Assembly: GCA_002717725.1 (NCBI GenBank)
Contig: PBBT01000018.1
Coordinates: 1-12,487 of the forward strand
DNA: 12,487 nt
Direction of reading: 5' to 3'
From: Chloroflexota bacterium
GTDB lineage: Bacteria > Chloroflexota > Dehalococcoidia > SAR202 > UBA6927
The position numbers and the translations under genes are program-made. Within the stretch, counting starts at the first letter, position 1; each line of letters begins with the position of its first letter. The notes below the pieces were generated by a model, which saw only the letters and a program-made list of their open reading frames with translations, made no database searches and was not told the origin of the DNA. Of this stretch, positions 7,365 to 12,487 are shown one piece after another.

Positions 7365-8135
7365 TTAAACGTTCATTGTTTTTGAAAGAGGTTGGATGTT
7401 TATTCCCTCATAAGTAAGTTGTTTGCTAAGAATTTCAGCCATTTTAACCGCATTAGGGGTATCTCCATGGATACAAATGCTATCTGCTTGTATATCAAAT
7501 GTGCCACCATCTTTTAAAAGTGCTTTTCCCTCTTTTGCAATTCTTAAACCATTTTCTATTACAGTATCTATATCATGTAAGACTGCTCCTTTTTCATATC
7601 TTGGAGCCAGTGATCCGTCTTTTAATAAAGTTCTATCTGCAAAAGCTTCTTTAGCAACTTTAATATTTCTATTAATTGCTATTTCTACCCATTTTGATCC
7701 AGATAAAGCTAATAAGTAGATTTCAGGGTTAAACGCTTCTATTACATCACATATTGCTGAAGCAATATTCTCGTTTGCTACCGCGTCATTATATAAAGCT
7801 CCATGTGGCTTTAAATGTTGCAGAGATTTAGATGAAGTGAAAGCTTGTAATGCACCCATTTGATAGAGAATATCATTCTTGATTTCCTGGATGGAAGATG
7901 GAATACTTCTTCTTCCAAATCCTCTTAAATCGAAATATGATGCGTGGGCTCCAATTTCGACATTGTTCTTTGAAGCTGTTTCTACAGTGTGTTTCATCCA
8001 ATTAGGATCACCAGCGTGAAAACCACAGGCTATATTGGCTGATGAAATCAAAGGCAACAACTTTTCATCATTACCCATTTTGTAACTGCCAAAACTTTCC
8101 CCCATGTCTGCATTTAAATCAATCGTTTTGTTCAT
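7365..8135 (-). CDS. pxpA: 5-oxoprolinase subunit PxpA (LamB/YcsF family)
   Basis: A 256-residue catalytic-type subunit of the PxpABC 5-oxoprolinase, with a TIM-barrel-like LamB/YcsF fold. Motifs in order: DLNADMGESFG (6-16), SANIACGFHAGDP (32-44), IGAHASYFDLRGFGRR (61-76), HLKPHGALYN (107-116), EAFADRTL (163-170) and ICIHGDTPNAV (220-230); these hold the conserved Asp, Glu and His residues of the family. AGGA sits seven bases before the ATG. It is the first gene of the minus-strand run, behind a recognisable promoter, and pxpB follows after nine bases. 5-Oxoproline forms spontaneously from glutamine and glutamate, so a housekeeping damage-repair role is the default. The neighbours also permit a catabolic role on another lactam. 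Confidence 0.95.
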   Translation of the reverse strand: MNKTIDLNADMGESFGSYKMGNDEKLLPLISSANIACGFHAGDPNWMKHTVETASKNNVEIGAHASYFDLRGFGRRSIPSSIQEIKNDILYQMGALQAFTSSKSLQHLKPHGALYNDAVANENIASAICDVIEAFNPEIYLLALSGSKWVEIAINRNIKVAKEAFADRTLLKDGSLAPRYEKGAVLHDIDTVIENGLRIAKEGKALLKDGGTFDIQADSICIHGDTPNAVKMAEILSKQLTYEGINIQPLSKTMNV

Positions 8136-8163
8136 ATCAGATTCCTATGAGAGCTATGTTTTA

Positions 8164-8192
8164 ATTATCGCAGTATGATGAAACAGCGTAAA
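8164..8192 (-). promoter_or_regulatory. Sigma-70-type promoter of the pxpA operon
   Basis: On the minus strand, TTTACG (8192-8187), a 17-base spacer ending in TGC, then GATAAT (8169-8164): an extended -10 promoter with four of six and five of six consensus bases. Transcription would begin near 8157, leaving a leader of about 20 bases before the pxpA ATG with its AGGA site. Confidence 0.55.
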
Positions 8193-8201
8193 GTTAAGAT
8201 T

Positions 8202-8230
8202 TTGTTAATACTATGAATATACATTTAAAT
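8202..8230 (+). promoter_or_regulatory. Weak candidate promoter for the Na+-pump genes
   Basis: TTGTTA (8202-8207), 17 bases, TTAAAT (8225-8230), four of six matches in each box. The AT-rich run further right holds other possible -10 boxes, such as TATATT at 8236-8241, but without a partner -35. Some promoter must lie in this divergent gap of 146 bases; the exact one is uncertain. Confidence 0.25.
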
Positions 8231-8281
8231 TAGTTTATATTATGCATAGAACTTATATTTAATCAAAGTTGATGTGCATAA

Positions 8282-8506
8282 ATGGATTCACAAATAATAG
8301 AAGAGGCTGCACGAATATCTTTAACAGCCATTTCAATAGCTTTTGTTGTAATTACTTCTTTGTTACTTACGATAAAATTTGCAAATTATTTAGAATCGAA
8401 GCCCTTTTTTGGATCTAATAATACTCAAAACAGTGATGCTGCAAAGGCTGCTGCTATAGCCGTAGCTGCGATAAAATACTCTAACAAAACAAAAATCGGA
8501 TTGTAG
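8282..8506 (+). CDS. Small OadG-like gamma subunit of a Na+-translocating decarboxylase
   Basis: A 74-residue protein with one membrane segment (about 13-34) and a cytoplasmic tail ending in an Ala-rich helix, AAKAAAIAVAAIKY (53-66). It resembles the gamma/delta anchor of oxaloacetate and methylmalonyl-CoA decarboxylases, where a single helix plus an Ala-rich tail ties the soluble subunits to the membrane beta subunit. Sequence identity in this family is low, so the call rests on layout and position: its stop TAG abuts the beta-subunit ATG with no gap. No strong ribosome binding site precedes the ATG. The Pro-rich linker and His-rich zinc site of classical OadG are not visible. Confidence 0.65.
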   Translation: MDSQIIEEAARISLTAISIAFVVITSLLLTIKFANYLESKPFFGSNNTQNSDAAKAAAIAVAAIKYSNKTKIGL

Positions 8507-9679
8507 ATGCCAGAATTAATTAGCATATTTGAAAATATGGGACTTAATCATATTAGTTGGCAGGAACTTGTCATGATTGGTGTAGGTATTTTATTTGTTA
8601 CGCTAGCAATTAAAAAAGATATTGAACCATATGAATTACTGCCAATTGGTTTAGGTATCATTGTAGGAAATCTTCCTTTAACTGGAATTACATTTTTCAA
8701 CCCTAATTCTGATTTAGCACAAGATTCAGGGATTATTGGCGTGATTTTCCATTATGGATTAGCACACTGGAATATTCTTCCTCCATTGATATTTTTAGGG
8801 CTTGGAGCTATGACAGATTTTGGCCCTCTTATCTCTAATCCTAAGACATTGTTACTTGGGGCGGCAGCGCAAATTGGGATTTTTGTTGCTTTTTGGACTG
8901 CAATTATGAGTAGTCTTATTCCCGGGTTTGAGGGCTTTTCTATTGCACAAGCAGCAGTGATTTCAATTATTGGTGGAGCAGATGGACCAACCACAATTTT
9001 TCTTTCTGGGAGGATTTCACCAGAACTACTTGGGATTACAGCAGTAGTTGCATATTCATATATGGCCTTGGTAGCGATAATTCAACCTCCAATTATGAAA
9101 TTGCTAACGACAAAAAATGAACGATTGATTCGTATGAAATCCCCTGTTGAAATTTCGAAGACTAAGAAAATTGTTTTTCCGATGGCAGCAATGCTTATTA
9201 TTATATTAATAGTTCCCCAGTCTGCACCATTGATTGCAATGTTTATGATAGGGAATATTTTTAAGGAAAGTGGAGTAGTTCCAAGACTTACATCTACAGT
9301 ATCTAACGAATTGTTAAATTTAGTTACCACGCTCTTGATGATAACGATAGGAGCTCAATTAGCTGCAGACAAGATTTTTCACTTTGAAACAACTCTCATA
9401 TTAAGCTTAGGTTTGATGGCATTGATTTTGGGGACAGCTTTTGGTGTATTGTTTGCTAAAATAATGAATTTGTTCATTAGAGACAAATCTAACAAGATTA
9501 ACCCTTTGATAGGATCTGCAGGTGTTTCTGCAGTACCTATGGCTGCGAGAATTTCACATCAATTAGGACAATCGGAAGATTCGGATAACTATTTATTGCC
9601 TCATGCTATGGCACCTAATGTCGCAGGAGTGATAGGTTCAGCGGTAGTGGCAGGTATATTTGTTTCATTAATTAATTAA
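8507..9679 (+). CDS. Na+-translocating decarboxylase beta subunit (OadB/MmdB/GcdB family)
   Basis: A 390-residue polytopic membrane protein that decarboxylates carboxybiotin and couples this to Na+ export. GGADGPT (156-162), YSYMALVAIIQPP (183-195), INPLIGSAGVSAVPMAARIS (331-350) and MAPNVAGVIGSAVVAG (368-383) are family hallmarks. Residues known to matter in Klebsiella OadB have counterparts in matching spacing: Asp203 is Asp159, Tyr229 is Tyr185, Asn373 is Asn332, Gly377 is Gly336, Ser382 is Ser341 and Arg389 is Arg348. Full length and apparently functional. The start directly abuts the gamma-like stop, implying coupled translation, and the biotin carrier follows eight bases downstream. The acyl substrate depends on the alpha subunit, which is absent here, so oxaloacetate, methylmalonyl-CoA and glutaconyl-CoA cannot be told apart. 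Confidence 0.94.
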   Translation: MPELISIFENMGLNHISWQELVMIGVGILFVTLAIKKDIEPYELLPIGLGIIVGNLPLTGITFFNPNSDLAQDSGIIGVIFHYGLAHWNILPPLIFLGLGAMTDFGPLISNPKTLLLGAAAQIGIFVAFWTAIMSSLIPGFEGFSIAQAAVISIIGGADGPTTIFLSGRISPELLGITAVVAYSYMALVAIIQPPIMKLLTTKNERLIRMKSPVEISKTKKIVFPMAAMLIIILIVPQSAPLIAMFMIGNIFKESGVVPRLTSTVSNELLNLVTTLLMITIGAQLAADKIFHFETTLILSLGLMALILGTAFGVLFAKIMNLFIRDKSNKINPLIGSAGVSAVPMAARISHQLGQSEDSDNYLLPHAMAPNVAGVIGSAVVAGIFVSLIN

Positions 9680-9687
9680 GTTATATC

Positions 9688-10083
9688 ATGCCATATTCAA
9701 TCAGAGTAAAAATTAACAGTAAATGGTTTAGAGTAAATATTGATTCGATAGAGACTGATCCTGTAATTGCTTATATAGACGGAGAAAAATTTGAGGTTTC
9801 TCTAGACAATATTGAATTAAATAAAAATGAGAAGAATACTTCTTTATATTCTGTTACTGAAAAACAAGAGTTTTTTTCACCTTTGCCTGGTGTAATTGTA
9901 TCTATTTTAGTTTCAGAAGGAGACGAGGTAAGATCTGGCACAGAGCTTTGTGTGATAGAGACGATGAAAATACAGCAGACATTGCGGTCATCAAATCAAG
10001 GGAAAATCATGAAAATATATATCCAAGAATCAGATCATATAAAAACCGGAGACAAATTATTTGAAATGACTCCTGAAATTTGA
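9688..10083 (+). CDS. Biotin carboxyl carrier protein of the decarboxylase system
   Basis: A 131-residue soluble protein with an N-terminal beta-rich part (IRVKINSKWFRVNI, 5-18; EKFEVSL, 33-39), a charged linker (about 42-60), and a biotinyl domain: FFSPLPGVIVSILVSEGDEV (62-81), IETMKIQQTL (90-99) and GDKLFEM (121-127). Lys94 in ETMKI is the predicted biotinylation site; ETMKI is a mild variant of the usual EAMKM. Such carriers shuttle carboxyl groups from a carboxyltransferase to the membrane beta subunit, encoded just upstream. Its TGA stop is followed at once by the CCA end of the opposite-strand tRNA-Cys, so no separate terminator fits. A carrier for an acyl-CoA carboxylase is the alternative, but position favours the pump. 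Confidence 0.9.
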   Translation: MPYSIRVKINSKWFRVNIDSIETDPVIAYIDGEKFEVSLDNIELNKNEKNTSLYSVTEKQEFFSPLPGVIVSILVSEGDEVRSGTELCVIETMKIQQTLRSSNQGKIMKIYIQESDHIKTGDKLFEMTPEI

Positions 10084-10160
10084 TGGAGGCGACGGGCGGA
10101 TTCGAACCGCCGAATAAAGGTTTTGCAGACCTCTGCCTTAAACCACTTGGCTACGTCGCC
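10084..10160 (-). tRNA. trnC: tRNA-Cys (anticodon GCA)
   Basis: Complete cloverleaf on the minus strand: acceptor GGCGACG/CGTCGCC, D arm GCC/GGC, anticodon stem GAGGT/ACCTT with loop CTGCAAA (anticodon at 10126-10124), T arm GGCGG-TTCGAAT-CCGCC. The discriminator is U73, the bacterial Cys identity base, and CCA is encoded (10086-10084). It lies seven bases after tRNA-Leu and is probably cotranscribed with it. Confidence 0.98.
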
Positions 10161-10167
10161 TCATTAT

Positions 10168-10254
10168 TGGTGCCGAGGAGGAGACTCGAACTCCTACAGC
10201 TTTGCAGCCACAGCGCCCTCAACGCTGCGTGTCTACCAATTCCACCACCTCGGC
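10168..10254 (-). tRNA. trnL: tRNA-Leu (anticodon GAG)
   Basis: Class II tRNA on the minus strand: acceptor GCCGAGG/CCTCGGC, anticodon stem CAGCG/CGCTG with loop TTGAGGG (anticodon at 10220-10218), a long variable arm of about 15 bases, T arm AGGAG-TTCGAGT-CTCCT, A73 discriminator and encoded CCA (10170-10168). It is the promoter-proximal gene of the Leu-Cys pair. Confidence 0.98.
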
Positions 10255-10289
10255 AGATATTATATCCAAATAATTTAATAAGCTTATGG

Positions 10290-10319
10290 ATTATATCTAA
10301 GGTAAATGTTGGTTGTCTA
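10290..10319 (-). promoter_or_regulatory. Promoter of the tRNA-Leu/tRNA-Cys pair
   Basis: On the minus strand, TAGACA (10319-10314), an 18-base spacer, and a perfect TATAAT (10295-10290). Transcription would start near 10283, giving a 5' leader of about 29 bases for RNase P to remove. A second TATAAT at 10264-10259 lies too close to the mature tRNA end to be a useful -10 box. Confidence 0.6.
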
Positions 10320-10353
10320 CAAAATCATTTAATTGTGGTTTCAGATTTTTAGA

Positions 10354-10382
10354 TTGATTAGAATTCGTATCCCAAATATAAT
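10354..10382 (+). promoter_or_regulatory. Promoter of the RraA-like/reductase gene pair
   Basis: TTGATT (10354-10359), 17 bases, perfect TATAAT (10377-10382). A start near 10389 leaves about 20 bases before the ATG at 10410, containing the AAGGTG ribosome binding site at 10399-10404. Confidence 0.6.
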
Positions 10383-10409
10383 TCTCCCAAACATATTGAA
10401 GGTGTGAAG

Positions 10410-11126
10410 ATGAATAATAAAAATTTTATTACTGATGAAACTATAGATATTTTAAGAGATATTCCAACGCAAACATTAATCGATGCCCTTTGGGTGAAAG
10501 ATTGGCCTCAAGGATTTATTGAAGGAGCTTTGCCTTTGCAGTTAGGTCAAAAAATGGCAGGAAGGGCAGTAACTCTTCGTTTTGTACCACATCGACCTGA
10601 TATAGTCGAAGATAAACCAAAAGGATCTGATTCAGCAGAATATGTTGCTATTGAATTGTGTGGACCATATGAAATCTTAGTAGTTGATGCACTTAGATGG
10701 AAGTATAGTTCTATAGGTGGAGACATAAAATTTTTGAGGATGCATCAACTAAATGCTGGAGGATTGGTGACTGATGGAGGAGTTAGAGACAGTATTTCTT
10801 TGAAGGAATATGGTTTCCCCGTTTATTCTGCCAGTACTACTGCAAAACAAGGACCGGGAGAGTTTTGGCCTTGGCAAGTAAATGATGCAATTCAATGTGG
10901 TGGTGTACTCGTTAGACCTGGTGATATTGTAGTTGGAGATGATGATGGAGTAGTAGTAGTACCACAATCTATGGTTCATGAAGTTATTCAAATTGCTAAA
11001 GAAAGGGAAGAAGTTGAAGAAGTGGTAAAAAAACAACTTGAAATTGAGAATTGTTCACCAGGTAAATATTACCCCTTTAATGATTCAACTTGGGAATTAT
11101 TTCGCAGTAAAAAAATAGAGGACTAA
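10410..11126 (+). CDS. RraA-like family protein (HMG/CHA aldolase-type fold)
   Basis: A 238-residue cytoplasmic protein of the RraA-like superfamily, which includes the RNase E inhibitor RraA, metal-dependent 4-hydroxy-4-methyl-2-oxoglutarate aldolases and oxaloacetate decarboxylases. In numbering from the GTG at 10404: AGRAVTLRFVPHRPD (52-66), GGLVTDGGVRDS (119-130, Arg128-Asp129 being the conserved metal/substrate pair) and RPGDIVVGDDDGVVVVP (171-187), then a charged helix (about 190-212). It resembles the longer catabolic branch of about 230-240 aa rather than E. coli RraA of about 160 aa. The residue three after Asp-containing RD is Ser, where lyases of the family usually have an acidic one, so aldolase activity is uncertain. 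ATG at 10410 is preferred because AAGGTG lies five bases upstream; GTG at 10404 overlaps that site. The reductase gene follows after three bases. Confidence 0.85.
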   Translation: MNNKNFITDETIDILRDIPTQTLIDALWVKDWPQGFIEGALPLQLGQKMAGRAVTLRFVPHRPDIVEDKPKGSDSAEYVAIELCGPYEILVVDALRWKYSSIGGDIKFLRMHQLNAGGLVTDGGVRDSISLKEYGFPVYSASTTAKQGPGEFWPWQVNDAIQCGGVLVRPGDIVVGDDDGVVVVPQSMVHEVIQIAKEREEVEEVVKKQLEIENCSPGKYYPFNDSTWELFRSKKIED

Positions 11127-11129
11127 TAC

Positions 11130-12140
11130 ATGGAAATGGAAAAGAATATACAGATATTGCTTGCTTCTAGGCCTGATGGTTATCCAAAAGAATCCGATTT
11201 CGAAATAATTGAATCTGAGATTCCTAAACCATTAGAGGGAGAGGTGTTAATAAAAATCTTATGGCTCTCTTTAGATCCTTATATGAGAGGGCGAATGCGA
11301 GATGAAGAATCATATGCATCTCCAGTAGCTATTGGAGATGTGATCGTTGGAGGAACAGTAGGGGTAGTTGTTAATTCTAGAACCCCAGCATTAAATCCAG
11401 GGGATTATGTCGAAGGTAGCTTGGGCTGGCAATCATATGCTGTTTCAGATCCTAGATTTCTTCGGGTAATTGATCCATCAATTGCTCCTGTAAAGTCTGC
11501 ATTGGGGGTCCTAGGAATGCCATCAATGACTGCATATTTTGGCTTGTTGGATGTAGGAAAACCTGTTCCAGGTGAAACAGTAGTTGTATCTGCAGCCTCT
11601 GGAGCTGTAGGTCAAATTGTTGGTCAAATTGCAAAAATTATGGGATGTAGAGTTGTTGGAATAGTGGGGAGTGAGGACAAAAGATCTTACATAATTGATG
11701 ACTTAGGATTTGACAGTGCTATTAATTACAAAAAATCAAATATTTCTGAAGAGTTAAAAATCTTCTGTCCAGATGGGATCGATGTATATTTTGACAATGT
11801 TGGTGGTGAGATCACTGATTCCGTTTTAGACCAGATAAATATTGGAGCTCGTATCTCTGTTTGTGGACAAATATCTCAATATAATCTTAAGGAACCTCAG
11901 TTGTCTAAGCGGAACATGTGGATTCTAATAAGGAAACAGGCTGTAATGCAAGGATTCTTAGTCTTTCAATTTGCAAATAAACACGAAGAAGCTAGAACAA
12001 GAATAGCAAAGTGGATTGAAGAAGGTAAGATAAAATATCGAGAAGATGTGGTTGATTCCCTTGAGAACGCGCCCAAAGCATTCATAGGTATGTTTCACGG
12101 AGAAAATTTCGGGAAATTACTGGTTAAAGTATCAGAATAA
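11130..12140 (+). CDS. CurA/LTB4DH-type NADPH-dependent double-bond reductase (MDR superfamily)
   Basis: A 336-residue zinc-free medium-chain reductase of the curcumin reductase/leukotriene B4 dehydrogenase group, which saturates alpha,beta-unsaturated ketones and aldehydes with NADPH. Seen: RPDGYPKESDFE (14-25), LSLDPYMRGRM (46-56), GGTVGVVV (74-81), the nucleotide loop SAASGAVGQIVGQ (154-166), Lys184 and Tyr200 in the usual NADP-contact positions, FDNVGGE (221-227) and HGENFGKLLVK (323-333) near the C-terminus. No zinc-ligand cysteines are evident. Length is normal. It starts three bases after the RraA-like stop, with GAGGA about seven bases before the ATG, so the two form an operon, perhaps in breakdown of an unsaturated or aromatic-derived compound (inference). 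Confidence 0.93.
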   Translation: MEMEKNIQILLASRPDGYPKESDFEIIESEIPKPLEGEVLIKILWLSLDPYMRGRMRDEESYASPVAIGDVIVGGTVGVVVNSRTPALNPGDYVEGSLGWQSYAVSDPRFLRVIDPSIAPVKSALGVLGMPSMTAYFGLLDVGKPVPGETVVVSAASGAVGQIVGQIAKIMGCRVVGIVGSEDKRSYIIDDLGFDSAINYKKSNISEELKIFCPDGIDVYFDNVGGEITDSVLDQINIGARISVCGQISQYNLKEPQLSKRNMWILIRKQAVMQGFLVFQFANKHEEARTRIAKWIEEGKIKYREDVVDSLENAPKAFIGMFHGENFGKLLVKVSE

Positions 12141-12159
12141 CTGTTCATGATTTTTAAAG

Positions 12160-12235
12160 TGGCAGGAGCGGCAGGATTCGAACCCGCGACCTGTGGTTTT
12201 GGAGACCACTGCTCTTCCAGCTAAGCTACGCTCCT
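12160..12235 (-). tRNA. trnW: tRNA-Trp (anticodon CCA)
   Basis: Minus-strand cloverleaf: acceptor AGGAGCG/CGCTCCT, D arm GCTTAGCTGGAAGAGC, anticodon stem GTGGT/ACCAC with loop CTCCAAA (anticodon at 12202-12200), T arm GCGGG-TTCGAAT-CCTGC, G73 as expected for bacterial tRNA-Trp, and encoded CCA (12162-12160). It is convergent with the reductase gene, 19 bases away. Confidence 0.98.
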
Positions 12236-12247
12236 ACACAGTATGTG

Positions 12248-12256
12248 ATTTTATCA
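12248..12256 (-). promoter_or_regulatory. Possible extended -10 element of tRNA-Trp
   Basis: TGATAAAAT on the minus strand fits the extended -10 form TGnTATAAT with five of six hexamer bases, about 12 bases before the mature tRNA. No convincing -35 box is seen at 16-18 bases, so readthrough from rnpB is an alternative source of transcript. Confidence 0.3.
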
Positions 12257-12359
12257 TGCTGCAGGCTTTACTACACTACTTTTCACTGTTTCATATTGCA
12301 GATACGTAAATTACTTATGTGATGTGGGCATTTTTAGATATTTTGAAAATTTGTCGGTC

Positions 12360-12487
12360 CGTAGTGAGGTCACCTATAAGCCGAGTTCTGTACTTCGATT
12401 TCTCGAAGCGGCGACCATCTATCTAGCCCAAAAGTTACCCTTTGGGTCGAGCGGCCAACCCGGAGTTTAGATTCAATGTGAACTCCA
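12360..12487 (-). ncRNA. rnpB: RNase P RNA (rnpB), 3' part; 5' part lies beyond the window
   Basis: Reading the minus strand from 12487, the sequence contains CCGGGTTGGCCGCTCGA, a P18-like hairpin (GACCCAAAGG, then CTTTTGGGC), the conserved block CTAGATAGATGG, and the universal 3' element ACAGAACTCGGCTTA (12391-12377). These match the order and spacing at the 3' end of bacterial RNase P RNA. The final strand of helix P1 should follow, so the mature 3' end is only approximate (about 12355-12365). The ribozyme matures tRNA 5' ends. No terminator hairpin is evident in the roughly 120 bases before tRNA-Trp. Confidence 0.92.

Noticed and set aside
7423..7719. Plus-strand open frame of 98 codons
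   Set aside because: Antisense shadow of pxpA, which carries all family motifs on the other strand.
10257..10296. Imperfect inverted repeat ATATCCA ... TGGATTATAT around TAAGCTTA
   Set aside because: Only five bases pair without a bulge and the arms are largely two TATAAT boxes in AT-rich DNA; not convincing as an operator or terminator.
10080..10352. Plus-strand open frame of 90 codons beginning ATGATGGAGGCGACGG
   Set aside because: It is the antisense of tRNA-Cys and tRNA-Leu; such frames are a well-known source of false hypothetical proteins.
10749..11036. Minus-strand open frame of 95 codons, rich in Tyr/Phe/Ser/Asn
   Set aside because: Composition is that of AT-rich antisense sequence; the plus-strand RraA-like gene explains the region.
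12141..12159. Possible terminator after the reductase gene
   Set aside because: A short T run is present but there is no GC-rich hairpin before it.

Overview
The window is AT-rich, densely packed bacterial DNA: class II tRNA-Leu, tRNA genes with encoded CCA, a bacterial RNase P RNA, Shine-Dalgarno sites and sigma-70-like promoters. The gene mix (tandem CaiB/BaiF CoA-transferase, CoxL-type molybdenum hydroxylase, PxpABC, RraA-like protein, CurA-type reductase) recalls heterotrophic Chloroflexota such as the marine SAR202 group. That placement is inference from gene content only. No mobile element, CRISPR array or phage gene is visible, and no gene-free stretch exceeds about 155 bases.

Minus strand, 8135 down to 1: a near-continuous run, probably one main transcription unit starting at a good promoter at 8164-8192. 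The order is pxpA, pxpB, pxpC (ATP-dependent 5-oxoprolinase), a PanE-family ketoacid reductase, a YqaA/VTT membrane protein, an orphan molybdenum-hydroxylase large subunit, and the first 471 codons of a tandem type III CoA-transferase cut by the window edge. Junctions are overlaps or gaps of 6-26 bases, except about 105 bases before the molybdenum hydroxylase, where there is a second candidate promoter and a likely GTG start.

Plus strand, 8282 to 10083: divergent from pxpA across 146 bases are a small gamma-like membrane subunit, the beta subunit of a Na+-translocating decarboxylase with its known Na+-site residues intact, and a biotin carrier protein. No OadA-type carboxyltransferase alpha subunit is present. 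Because PxpB/PxpC are related to the carboxyltransferase part of urea carboxylase, the pairing raises the possibility of a biotin-linked, sodium-coupled lactam or amide system. This is the main point of interest and is a hypothesis.

Right end: tRNA-Cys and tRNA-Leu form a minus-strand pair, with tRNA-Cys flush against the carrier's stop codon. The pair is divergent from an RraA-like gene plus a CurA-type NADPH-dependent reductase, both with readable promoters or ribosome binding sites. Minus-strand tRNA-Trp and the 3' part of rnpB close the window.

Working model (inference): the left-hand genes degrade an N-heterocyclic, lactam or amide-type compound by hydroxylation (molybdenum enzyme), ring opening (PxpABC), ketoacid reduction and CoA activation. 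The Na+ pump may recover energy from a carboxybiotin intermediate.
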